This document shows positions 8,850-17,123 of a stretch of DNA of 48,693 nt, piece by piece (the stretch's first letter is position 1; every line of letters starts with the position of its first letter). The DNA comes from Bacteroidota bacterium (lineage in GTDB: Bacteria > Bacteroidota > Bacteroidia > Chitinophagales > Saprospiraceae). Location of the stretch: the NCBI GenBank assembly GCA_029567325.1, contig JAKQLF010000228.1, positions 1 through 48,693 on the forward strand. The letters are read 5' to 3'. The position numbers and the translations under genes are program-made. The notes beneath the pieces are model-generated. The model did not search any database. It was not told where the DNA came from and was given only the letters and a program-made list of their open reading frames with translations.

Positions 8850-8976
8850 GGTATAGATTTATAAGAATGGATTCAAAATAAAATTACGCTCAAAGCGCAT
8901 AACTTTTCACTATTTTAAATCTATTTAACGTGCACCTTAACCATACATTAACCTTGTAAAATGTTGGGCTGATTGG

Positions 8977-10596
8977 CTAATATTCTGGGTTATACATCAA
9001 TGCCTCCAAATATCCATGGAGGTCTGCCGGCTTACTAATTTTTGTAAGTCCCAGTTCTAGTAATTTTAATGAAACTGCTTTTGCAATCTCCAGTGAAATA
9101 AACCTGAGTTTTGTCAAATTTGGGTAAACTCTACCAGCGTCCAATTCAGATTGATCGATGCAATTGGCCAAAGCTGTAGCCGCCACCATAAATGTGTCAT
9201 CGGGCAAGTGGCTAGGTTTCATGCCAATGCAAGCCAAACCAATGCCCGGGAAAATGTAAACATTATTGCCTTGTGCAGTGGTGTATGTTTTGCCATGCCA
9301 TTCAAAATCTGGGAAAGGGCTACCACTTGCAAATATTGCCTGACCGTTACTATAAGTATAGGCCTCAGCGGCTGTGCATTCAGATTTACTGGTCGGATTA
9401 GAAAGTGCAAATATGATTGGGCGTTTATTGATAGTCGACATGGTTTCAATTACCTCTTGTGTAAATGTGCCACCCGCTCCAGAGGCTCCTATCAGTACGT
9501 TGGGCTTGAGGTGTTTGATGGCTTCTATGAAATTCATATGAGAAGTATCATGAGCATAAGGCAAATTGTGAGGAAGTAAATCTGTCCTGGATTGTACTAA
9601 AAGTCCGTTGATGTCCACAAACCATAACCTATTGTGGGCTTCTTCTTTTGTAAGTCCTTCTTCTATCAGCGCACTGACCATCAAATCAGCTATTCCCGTG
9701 GCTGCAGATCCAGCCCCAAGGAATAAAATAGTACTATCTTTAAATGGAATGCCTGAAATCCTGCTTGCAGACAATACACCTCCTAGCGCAACTGCAGCGG
9801 TGCCTTGGATATCGTCATTGAAGCACAATATTTGATGCTGATATTTATTGAGTATTTCGTAGGCATTGGGTGTCAGGAAATCTTCAAATTGTATCAGAAC
9901 ATCTGGGAATTTATCTCTGATCGCCACAATGAATTCGTCCAAAAGTTCAAAATAGGGCGCTCCTACCATTCTCTTGTGTGGATAGCCAAGATAGAGCAAA
10001 TCATCCAAGTATTCTTCATTATTCGTGCCGACATCAAACATGATGGGCATGCAAAATTCTGGTCTGATGCCTCCACCAGCGACGTAAAGAGACAATTTGC
10101 CGATCGGAATGCCCATGCCATTTGCACCCAGATCTCCAAGCCCAAGGATTCTCTGGCCATCCGTAACTACAACGACTTTCACATCCGTTTCTGGCCAGTT
10201 ATCCAGTATCTCCCGGATTTCACCTTTATCTTCCGGTGTTATGAAAAATCCTTTATCATTCCTGTAAATCTGCGAAAACTCCTTACAAACTTGCCCAACC
10301 GTTGGTGTGTAAATGATGGGAAGCAGCTCTGCAAAGTTTTGCATGATCGTTTTATAAAACAACTGCTCATTGCGATCTTGCAATGCCGACAAAAAAATGT
10401 ACTTTTCAATATCAGACTCTTTCCTTCTGATATTGGTCATTACGCGATTGATCTGTTTTTGTTGCGAACCAACTGAATAGGGTAGCAATCCTCGCAAACC
10501 AAGTTCTTGACGTTCCTCTTTGGTAAAAGATGTAGACTTACTGATCTTCCGATCGCGTAGTACTTCAACACCTCTTTTATTGGTATTCAAACCCAT
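8977..10596 (-). CDS. maeA: NAD-type malic enzyme (oxaloacetate-decarboxylating)
   Basis: This 539-residue protein matches the large-subunit malic enzyme class. The YTPTVG motif (residues 96-101) carries the catalytic Tyr region, the GLGDLGANGMGIPIGK stretch follows the N-terminal domain, the metal-binding FEDF and FNDDIQGT motifs come next, and the Rossmann motif LGAGSAATGIA binds the nucleotide. It oxidatively decarboxylates malate to pyruvate in the cytoplasm. Length fits the NAD-linked SfcA/MaeA type (about 540-565 residues) rather than the longer Pta-fused NADP type. The cofactor preference itself is inferred from this similarity. It starts 21 bp after the parE stop on the same strand, with no terminator between, so an operon with parE is likely. 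Confidence 0.92.
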   Translation of the reverse strand: MGLNTNKRGVEVLRDRKISKSTSFTKEERQELGLRGLLPYSVGSQQKQINRVMTNIRRKESDIEKYIFLSALQDRNEQLFYKTIMQNFAELLPIIYTPTVGQVCKEFSQIYRNDKGFFITPEDKGEIREILDNWPETDVKVVVVTDGQRILGLGDLGANGMGIPIGKLSLYVAGGGIRPEFCMPIMFDVGTNNEEYLDDLLYLGYPHKRMVGAPYFELLDEFIVAIRDKFPDVLIQFEDFLTPNAYEILNKYQHQILCFNDDIQGTAAVALGGVLSASRISGIPFKDSTILFLGAGSAATGIADLMVSALIEEGLTKEEAHNRLWFVDINGLLVQSRTDLLPHNLPYAHDTSHMNFIEAIKHLKPNVLIGASGAGGTFTQEVIETMSTINKRPIIFALSNPTSKSECTAAEAYTYSNGQAIFASGSPFPDFEWHGKTYTTAQGNNVYIFPGIGLACIGMKPSHLPDDTFMVAATALANCIDQSELDAGRVYPNLTKLRFISLEIAKAVSLKLLELGLTKISKPADLHGYLEALMYNPEY

Positions 10597-10617
10597 ATAA
10601 ATATGTATTGGTGAAGA

Positions 10618-12534
10618 CTAGACTGCTTCCAGTTCTTCTTCTAATTCTTCAGTTGTAAATTCATCTTTTTCATCCACAATCTCGTCTATCTCATACTTGA
10701 GATTACCGATGATAAATTCTTGTCTTTCCGGTGTGTTTTTGCCCATGTAGTAGGATAGAATGTCTTCTATATTGGTCTTGTCTTGCATGATGACAGGATC
10801 GAGTTTGATGTTGTCACCAATGAAGTCTTCAAATTCGTTGGGGCTGATTTCTCCCAATCCTTTAAATCGTGTGATCTCTGGTTTACCCCTCAATTTTTTG
10901 ATGGCGTCTTGTTTCTCTTTTTCAGAATAACAATAAAACGTTTTCTGTTTATCTCTCACCCTGAATAAAGGCGTATCCAAGATATAAAGATGTCCTTGTT
11001 TGACAAGGTCGGGAAAAAATTGCAGGAAGAAAGTCAAAAGCAATAATCGGATGTGCATACCATCCACGTCAGCGTCGGTAGAAATTACTACTCGGTTGAA
11101 TCTCAAATTTTCGATGCCGTCTTCAATGTCAAGGGCATGTTGGAGCAGATTGAATTCTTCGTTTTGATAAACCACCTTTTTGGTCATGCCGTAACAGTTG
11201 AGTGGCTTACCCCTCAAAGAAAAAACCGCCTGTGATTCTACATTGCGTGCTTTTGTAATCGACCCACTTGCCGAATCTCCCTCGGTGATAAAAATAGTAG
11301 AAGCCAGTTTGGTCTCGTCAAGTACTTTTTTATTGTTGTCATTGAGGTGGACTCTACAATCTCTCAATTTTTTATTGTGTAATGCTGCCTTTTTTGCCCG
11401 ATCGTTTGCAAGTTTTTTGATGCCAGAAATTTCCTTGCGCTCCCGCTCACTTTGCTGAATTCTTTTGAGCAAAGTATCTGCTACATCTTTGTTTTTGTGC
11501 AGGTAATTATCAAGGTGAGTCTTCAAAAAATCAGTGATAAATCCCCTGATAGTCTGACCTTCTGGAGAAATATTCTGCGATCCAAGTTTTGTTTTGGTTT
11601 GTGATTCAAATACTGGTTCTTCTATTTTAATACTTACTGCACAAACAATAGAACTCTGCACATCTCTGGTGTCGAAGTTTTTATTGTAAAACTCTCTGAT
11701 CGTTTTTACATAAGCTTCTCTAAAAGCAGCCAAATGCGTACCTCCTTGGGTGGTATTTTGACCATTGACAAAAGAATAATATTCTTCACCATATTGTTCT
11801 CCGTGTGAAACTGCTACTTCGAGGTCATCACTTTTGAGGTGAATGATTGGATAGCGCAAGGTAGATGCATCCACTTTCCGCTCCAATAGATCCAGCAAGC
11901 CATTTTTAGAAACCAATGTTTTACCATTGTAATTCATCTTGAGTCCAGCATTGAGGTAGGCATAGTTCCACAACTGGTTCTCTACAAATTCATAACGATA
12001 TCTATAATTTTTGAAAATGGATTCGTCTGGAATGAATTCAAAATAGGTGCCATTTGCGTTGGTAGTTTTTTCGATCTTGGATTCCTTCAAAATAGATCCA
12101 CCTTCAAACTCTACAGTTTTACTTTCGCCTTCGCGGTAAGAAGCTACTTTGAAGTATTTTGAAAGTGCATTGACGGCTTTGGTACCAACACCATTGAGAC
12201 CAACAGATTTTTTGAAAGCCTTACTATCATATTTTGCACCCGTATTGATTTTGGAAACGCAATCAACTACCTTACCTAAGGGAATACCCCTACCGTAATC
12301 TCTTACGCGCACCACCCCTTCTTGAATCGTAAGGTCGATTGCTTTGCCATGGCCCATGACAAACTCATCAATACTGTTGTCAATTATTTCTTTGAGCAAA
12401 ACATAAATACCATCATCGGTAGAAGAGCCGTCACCCAATTTACCGATATACATACCAGGCCTCAAACGGATGTGTTCCTTCCATTCGAGCGTCCTTATGT
12501 TGTCTTCATCGTATTTTACTTCTTGATTACTCAT
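10618..12534 (-). CDS. parE: DNA topoisomerase IV subunit B
   Basis: This 638-residue type IIA topoisomerase ATPase subunit has the GHKL fold motifs in order: [13 protein letters not shown] (catalytic Glu49, Mg-binding Asn53), [11 protein letters not shown] and [14 protein letters not shown]. The transducer domain comes next, then the TOPRIM domain with EGDSASG, the GKPLN region and DADVDGMHI. It hydrolyses ATP to drive strand passage, decatenating daughter chromosomes together with ParC. Length and the RPGMYIG start fit ParE rather than GyrB, and the C-terminus lacks the long GyrB insertion. In many Bacteroidota parC is adjacent, but here malic enzyme follows instead. The acidic end ([10 protein letters not shown]) is a normal low-complexity tail. 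Confidence 0.92.
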   Translation of the reverse strand: MSNQEVKYDEDNIRTLEWKEHIRLRPGMYIGKLGDGSSTDDGIYVLLKEIIDNSIDEFVMGHGKAIDLTIQEGVVRVRDYGRGIPLGKVVDCVSKINTGAKYDSKAFKKSVGLNGVGTKAVNALSKYFKVASYREGESKTVEFEGGSILKESKIEKTTNANGTYFEFIPDESIFKNYRYRYEFVENQLWNYAYLNAGLKMNYNGKTLVSKNGLLDLLERKVDASTLRYPIIHLKSDDLEVAVSHGEQYGEEYYSFVNGQNTTQGGTHLAAFREAYVKTIREFYNKNFDTRDVQSSIVCAVSIKIEEPVFESQTKTKLGSQNISPEGQTIRGFITDFLKTHLDNYLHKNKDVADTLLKRIQQSERERKEISGIKKLANDRAKKAALHNKKLRDCRVHLNDNNKKVLDETKLASTIFITEGDSASGSITKARNVESQAVFSLRGKPLNCYGMTKKVVYQNEEFNLLQHALDIEDGIENLRFNRVVISTDADVDGMHIRLLLLTFFLQFFPDLVKQGHLYILDTPLFRVRDKQKTFYCYSEKEKQDAIKKLRGKPEITRFKGLGEISPNEFEDFIGDNIKLDPVIMQDKTNIEDILSYYMGKNTPERQEFIIGNLKYEIDEIVDEKDEFTTEELEEELEAV

Positions 12535-12747
12535 GAATCTTCTTAAATTTTATAATAATTAGGTATAGTCATCGGGCTTTTATTGGGGTCTATTGAAGTC
12601 GCGTTACAAAGGTGAAAAATTAAATTTAAAAATTTTTCATCGCATGCAACTAAGATTTAATTTAAATCAATCTAAAAATGTGGACATAACACATGAAATT
12701 ATTATTACATCTTACTTTTTTTAAAGATTAAGGGAAAACCCTAGATT

Positions 12748-12846
12748 TTTGGCAATGTATTTGCAATATAGTCTTTGTGTTCAGGTTATTAAGGATTTTA
12801 ATTCGAAAAGAGGTTAGAGCGGGGGTAAACTAGCCTCTTTTTTTTT
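12748..12846 (+). ncRNA. Candidate small RNA defined by a promoter-like pair and a terminator
   Basis: TTTG at 12748-12751 is followed 17 bp later by TAGTCTTTG at 12769-12777 (consensus TAnnTTTG with one extra base). About 30 nt beyond it begins the hairpin AAAAGAGG-TAG / CTA-CCTCTTTT with a T-run. If both are used, the transcript is about 60 nt. No known RNA family is recognised and no protein-coding gene on the plus strand precedes the terminator. It could equally be a relic, or the terminator of a decayed minus-strand gene. Confidence 0.3.
12806..12846 (+). terminator. Intrinsic terminator not attached to any plus-strand gene
   Basis: AAAAGAGGTTAG (12806-12817) pairs with CTAGCCTCTTTT (12830-12841) with one mismatch, closing a 12-nt loop. 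It is followed by a T-run to 12846, giving nine T in all. The T-run marks the plus strand as the main direction. Only a four-T run follows in the minus direction. Confidence 0.75.
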
Positions 12847-13080
12847 ATTCTAAATCCAAAACAACACCATCAAGTCTGTCAACATCAAACCCTCCTTCCT
12901 TCAAAAAGTTTCACAATTTCTCTGTCGTTATCTCTGAATACTTCAGTAGAAATTCAGAATTTATCAAATATCATCCAAAATCCTGCGTTATTCCAATCGA
13001 AATAATGAGTATGAGCTTTTGTTTTAAACCAAAATTTGGCAAACAAGCTTTTTCACCAAAGTAAACGCCAACTTATTTTT
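12845..13080 (-). pseudogene. Possible remnant of a decayed gene
   Basis: Reading the minus strand into a TAA at 12845-12847 gives a protein-like end (NFLKEGGFDVDRLDG then VVLDLE). Before it lies a stretch interrupted by two in-frame stops (near 12910 and 12960) that continues back to about 13080. A second frame of the same strand also looks coding-like in part (STEVFRDNDREIVKLFEG), which suggests frameshift damage. I cannot name the family. The stop sits immediately beside the terminator hairpin. Evidence is by eye only and chance is possible. Confidence 0.25.
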
Positions 13081-13270
13081 TCAGACGAGACAGCTGGTCG
13101 TGAATTCAGTGTCATTTGTATATAATTTCAATCCAATACCTATCGGCAGTATTAATTTTACAAAACTGTTTTAGTTTTTTTCTGGCAACTATTTAAGACC
13201 AAATACAAGATAAAATCAATACAATAAGAAAATATCTACACTTTAATACATATTAAACATTTTTTTAATA

Positions 13271-13278
13271 TAATTTTG
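13271..13278 (+). promoter_or_regulatory. Putative -7 promoter element TAATTTTG of the DUF4407 gene
   Basis: TAATTTTG matches the Bacteroidota -7 consensus TAnnTTTG and lies 17 bp before the ATG at 13296. It would start transcription near 13285 with a very short leader. I do not see a good TTTG -33 element at the expected distance. Confidence 0.4.
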
Positions 13279-13295
13279 TGTCACAAATTACTGCG

Positions 13296-14438
13296 ATGAG
13301 TAAATTAAGTCAATTTTTTATCTTTTGTTCCGGAGCAGAGAAGTCTATTTTAGACCAAACCACTACGGAAACCAACAAATATGCCGGCATTGGTGCCACT
13401 GTTTTTTTCACAGGGGTATTTGCCATGATAGCATCTAGTTATGCTTTATACACCGTATTTCACAACTTCTGGGCTGCGACAGCTTTTGGTTTGGTGTGGG
13501 GTATCATGATTTTCAATTTAGACAGGTACATAGTTTCATCTATGAAAAAGAAAGGGAGATGGTTTCAGGATTTGAGTATGGCCATTCCGAGAATAGTTCT
13601 TGCCGTCATCATCAGTATCGTCATTGCTAAGCCGTTGGAGCTCAAAATATTCAGCAGTGAAATTCAAGCGGAACTTATCAGCATGCAGCAAGAAACTCGT
13701 AAAGAACATGAGGATAAGCTGAAAGCGAGATTTGATACAGACCTCAAAAAAATCGATGACGAACTTGCTGACCTCAATGGTGAACTGAAGAGAATGCGCA
13801 ATCAGAAAGAATCACTCCATGCACAAGCTATGGGTGAGGCGGATGGTACGGGCGGTTCCAAAATCAGAAATATGGGCCCAATTTACAAAGCCAAAGTTGC
13901 TACTGCACTTGCTGCAGAACAAGAATTCTTAGCGCGTAAGACTGAGTTAGATCCCAAAATTCTTGAAAAAGAAGCTAAAAAGAAAGAAATTTTAGCAACC
14001 CAACAAGCAGAATTGACTGCCCTTGAAAAAGCTTCTCTAGATGGTTTTGCCTCTAGAATCGAAGCACTGGACAGGATTGGTGCAAAATCCAATGCCGTTT
14101 TAATGGCAAGTTTATTCATCATGCTCCTTTTCATCGCTATCGAAACGGCACCCTTATTTGTAAAGCTGATTTCAGATAGATCACCTTATGATTACATCCT
14201 CAACAAAATGGAAACGGATGTTGAGCTCGACCATAAGGAATACACCACTTTGAAGAAATTGAGAACTCAAACCAAGTTGGACTTTGAAAGCCAAACGACT
14301 TCTCACAAAAATACAGAAGAGATCAAAGCTGAAAACGAGTTGTTCACCCATGCAATCAAAGGTGAAGTTGAATCACTCAAACAAAATACCAGTGGTTTGA
14401 AAGATTACCTCAGAAGAGGCAAAATTTTGAATGCGTAA
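13296..14438 (+). CDS. DUF4407-domain membrane protein with coiled coil
   Basis: This 380-residue protein has two membrane helices near the N-terminus (about residues 28-52 and 56-74), a third near 98-115, a long charged coiled-coil-like region (about 125-255, rich in K/E/Q/L) and a fourth helix near 272-292. A soluble tail follows. The order, and the N-terminal CSGAEKSILDQTTTETNKYAGIGATVFFTG segment, match DUF4407, a family of unknown function common in Bacteroidota and Actinobacteria. The topology puts the coiled coil outside the cytoplasm. The frame opens at a GTG at 13278, but that codon overlaps the -7 promoter element, so the ATG at 13296 is preferred. It is monocistronic and ends in a terminator shared with the convergent gene. 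Confidence 0.82.
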   Translation: MSKLSQFFIFCSGAEKSILDQTTTETNKYAGIGATVFFTGVFAMIASSYALYTVFHNFWAATAFGLVWGIMIFNLDRYIVSSMKKKGRWFQDLSMAIPRIVLAVIISIVIAKPLELKIFSSEIQAELISMQQETRKEHEDKLKARFDTDLKKIDDELADLNGELKRMRNQKESLHAQAMGEADGTGGSKIRNMGPIYKAKVATALAAEQEFLARKTELDPKILEKEAKKKEILATQQAELTALEKASLDGFASRIEALDRIGAKSNAVLMASLFIMLLFIAIETAPLFVKLISDRSPYDYILNKMETDVELDHKEYTTLKKLRTQTKLDFESQTTSHKNTEEIKAENELFTHAIKGEVESLKQNTSGLKDYLRRGKILNA

Positions 14439-14475
14439 GTAGACGGTAAAAAACGCACAATAATTTTAAAATATC

Positions 14476-14500
14476 AAAAGGTTCTGAGGATTACCTTTTT
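14476..14500. terminator. Bidirectional terminator-like hairpin between DUF4407 and CUB-protein genes
   Basis: AAAAGGT (14476-14482) and ACCTTTT (14493-14499) form a 7-bp inverted repeat around a 10-nt loop. A-runs on one arm and T-runs on the other make it usable from either side. It lies 38 bp after the DUF4407 stop and 22 bp after the stop of the convergent gene. Confidence 0.6.
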
Positions 14501-14521
14501 GTAGTTGGGGTATTTTATTTT

Positions 14522-16972
14522 TTAATTTCCAAGAATGGTGGGATCTCCTCCAACACAAATGGTCTGGTTTGAGCTTATGGTTCCGCCACTGACACTATTG
14601 ACCTCAACCAGTGCATTTGCCATTGAGCTAGAAGAGCATGAAGGATTGCTGACTGTCACAGTATAGGTGGTATTGAGCGAAGGAGAAACTGTGATACTTG
14701 CATTGGTAGATCCTGTATTCCATAAATATTGACTACCACCAGAAGCAGTAAGGGTTGTGGATGAGCCAGCACAAATAGTGAGACCTCCTGTGATTGCTGC
14801 AACTGGAGGCGCTTGTATGGTTACTGAAGCTACATTAGAAAATAAGTTTGTACAACCATTTGAGGCATTATTTACAAAGAGACGGTAATATTTCACACCT
14901 ATAGCAGAAGAAGGTGGAGTATAACTCAAAGTATTGTTCCCTGTTCCTGTTGCATTTGTCCAGCCAGAAGTTCCATTGTTACTCACTTGCCATTGATAAA
15001 CAATGCCAGAGGTATTCCCAGAAATAGTGGCAGTAAGCATTTGTGCGTCTCCTTGACACTCTGTGATGGGACTAGGCTGGGTACTGACGGTATTATTTCC
15101 AATGGTAACCACGTTTCCAGAAACTGCATTACAAGAACTATCATCCAAATTTGGAGATGAAGTTGCCACAACAATGCGGTAAATTCTATTGGAGTAAGTT
15201 GATGGAATAGGACTCGGCATATTGTAGGTCGTGGAAAAAGAGTTACCACTACCCGGAAAGCTTCCTTGCGTACCAGTCGTTAAATCTGTCCAAGTCCCGC
15301 CACTATCAGTAGAATATTGCCATTTATACCAGCGATATTGTTTTAAATCGTCTGTTATCTGGGCTGTGAGGGAAGCGTTTTCATCACCGATGCAAATTTT
15401 GCCTGGGGTCACAACTACAGATGGTTCGCAAATCCCTACAAAAATGTCATCGATGAGCCAGTCATTACCATCACCCCCAGTATTGTTATTTCTCACAGAG
15501 AAAGTAGCTGTCGTATTGTTTCCGGTGTTGAATGTAAATCCTACATTTTGCCAACCACTTGCTGTAACATCACCTGTTGAAAATAATCCCACACCATCTA
15601 CTAAAAAAGTAAGATTTGGCTTGATAGGTCCAGCGGGGTAGATATTCCTGATGTAAAAGCTGAATTGATATCGGGTATTTGGACAAAGGTTGGGTATTGT
15701 CTTTTCAAAAGCAATGTCAGGAGCAAAAGCTGCATTGACCAGCATCATGTAACCACCCACATCTCCTGTTGTATGATCTTCGGAAAGTACGTCCCAAGTA
15801 CTGAATACTTGCTGATTACCAGCTGTCGCAGGGTCGCAATCAGTTTGATTGACGATGGAGTACAAACCATCATCGGGCCCAGCACATGTAATGTTTACAA
15901 ATCCATATGAAGTCTCGGTACTAGGAAGTGCTGGTCCGGTTTGCGCTGTTCCAGAACCAAAATCGCCATTGGGAAATCTATTTTGCCCGACAGGGTTGAT
16001 ACACAAGGTAGGAACAGGACAGGCAGTACCTGAGTTGCCTACAACTACTTTTTGTTCTTTTACACAAAAGGTAGAACCTGATGTTGTCACACGGAGATAA
16101 TATTCACCTGGTAGCAATCCTGTGATGGTGTTACCACCTGATAAGGTTGATGCATTTACATAAGTGCGGTTGATTGCAGAAATCCACGACACCTTCGAAC
16201 TCCCAGATACCCCATTAATGGTGATGCTTCCATTTGCATTATTACAACCTGTTGCATTGGCTACAGATACACTGGTATAAAGGGAATTATTTACATAAGT
16301 CAGTGTGATTGGAAGTGTCCTGCACGTACGGAGTGAAGTTTTATCTCTGATGGTAACCGTATAATTTCCTACACCGAGACCTGTAATATTGCTTCCAGCG
16401 CTGACCCAAGTTGTGCCATTGATGCTGGCTTCATACCTGGTATCGTTATAATTTACAAATTCCAAAAATCCATCTGTACTTGTGCAACCTGTAGGATTGG
16501 AAGGTACAACCTGCATCGTACCTTGACAATCTGTGATGTATTCTGAAATAGTAGCTGCCCAACCTGACGAATTATTTGAACCATTGGAAATGAATCGAAA
16601 AGTTATGCACGTTCCTGTTGAAACAATATATCCTGGAGAAGTTGTACCGCAATAGGTTCCGATGACAGGACTGCTGGTGTTGGGCCCATTGTAAATGATC
16701 AATCTGTCATTCGCGCAACCACTACTACTTTGCAGACTAAAAGCGGTAAAATTGAATGCTATAGAATTGCTGTTCCCAGAACAAAAAGTTTTTGTAAAAT
16801 CTTGATTATTGCCATAATTACTGCCGCTTCCTCCACTGTCATAAAAATTTCCTGAAGTGGTAGTGACATTGACATTACTCATATTATAATTCTGAGCATG
16901 TGCGGCACTGCTTATAAAAAATAATATGGCAATTACTACCAATACTGATTGGACACGATGCATATTGAACAA
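14522..16972 (-). CDS. Secreted CUB / SprB-like / Ig-like repeat protein, C-terminally truncated
   Basis: This 816-residue protein has a signal peptide (hydrophobic VLVVIAILFFISSAAHAQ, cleavage near 26), a CUB-like domain (about 35-150, with paired Cys and a CxxDRLIIYNG motif) and two SprB-like short repeats (about 150-315). A jelly-roll carbohydrate-binding-like module (about 325-525, with GDGNDWLIDDIFVG) follows. Ig-like/PKD-like repeats rich in W, C and NT motifs make up the end (about 525-816). It should be exported and displayed on the surface or released, as an adhesin or polymer-binding protein. The end is odd: it stops inside the opening of another repeat (GGTISSNQTICVGGDPTILGN) with no T9SS type A or B tail. 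The SSS transporter lies upstream with a hairpin between, so it is probably transcribed on its own. Confidence 0.82.
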   Translation of the reverse strand: MFNMHRVQSVLVVIAILFFISSAAHAQNYNMSNVNVTTTSGNFYDSGGSGSNYGNNQDFTKTFCSGNSNSIAFNFTAFSLQSSSGCANDRLIIYNGPNTSSPVIGTYCGTTSPGYIVSTGTCITFRFISNGSNNSSGWAATISEYITDCQGTMQVVPSNPTGCTSTDGFLEFVNYNDTRYEASINGTTWVSAGSNITGLGVGNYTVTIRDKTSLRTCRTLPITLTYVNNSLYTSVSVANATGCNNANGSITINGVSGSSKVSWISAINRTYVNASTLSGGNTITGLLPGEYYLRVTTSGSTFCVKEQKVVVGNSGTACPVPTLCINPVGQNRFPNGDFGSGTAQTGPALPSTETSYGFVNITCAGPDDGLYSIVNQTDCDPATAGNQQVFSTWDVLSEDHTTGDVGGYMMLVNAAFAPDIAFEKTIPNLCPNTRYQFSFYIRNIYPAGPIKPNLTFLVDGVGLFSTGDVTASGWQNVGFTFNTGNNTTATFSVRNNNTGGDGNDWLIDDIFVGICEPSVVVTPGKICIGDENASLTAQITDDLKQYRWYKWQYSTDSGGTWTDLTTGTQGSFPGSGNSFSTTYNMPSPIPSTYSNRIYRIVVATSSPNLDDSSCNAVSGNVVTIGNNTVSTQPSPITECQGDAQMLTATISGNTSGIVYQWQVSNNGTSGWTNATGTGNNTLSYTPPSSAIGVKYYRLFVNNASNGCTNLFSNVASVTIQAPPVAAITGGLTICAGSSTTLTASGGSQYLWNTGSTNASITVSPSLNTTYTVTVSNPSCSSSSMANALVEVNSVSGGTISSNQTICVGGDPTILGN

Positions 16973-17074
16973 AAGGTTAAATTGTTACTAACCTAATGGG
17001 CAAACTTAATGCCAGAAAAACCTATAAAAAGGCGATTTCAATAAGTAAAAAGAGTTAAATAATTTAGCACCATT

Positions 17075-17105
17075 ATATGTAATGTAGTCAGCCAACATTA
17101 CATAT
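17075..17105. terminator. Perfect 11-bp stem-loop downstream of the SSS transporter gene
   Basis: ATATGTAATGT (17075-17085) and ACATTACATAT (17095-17105) are perfectly complementary around a 9-nt loop. It lies 19 bp after the stop of the minus-strand transporter gene. There is no T-run on the minus strand, so it may stabilise the 3' end rather than terminate by itself. It is also about 100 bp upstream of the CUB-protein start, so an operator role is possible. Confidence 0.45.
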
Positions 17106-17123
17106 GAAGTAATAAGTGATAGA

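Larger units (their letters stand above)
12535..13277. other. Gene-poor interval of about 740 bp
   Basis: No intact gene is visible between the start of parE and the DUF4407 gene. The interval contains a strong terminator hairpin (12806-12846), a possible upstream promoter (12748-12777), a possible decayed coding region on the minus strand (about 12845-13080) and an AT-rich stretch before the DUF4407 promoter. Each is listed separately. Confidence 0.6.

Noticed and set aside
9805-10476. 223-codon plus-strand ORF opposite malic enzyme
   Set aside because: Antisense shadow of a highly conserved enzyme gene.
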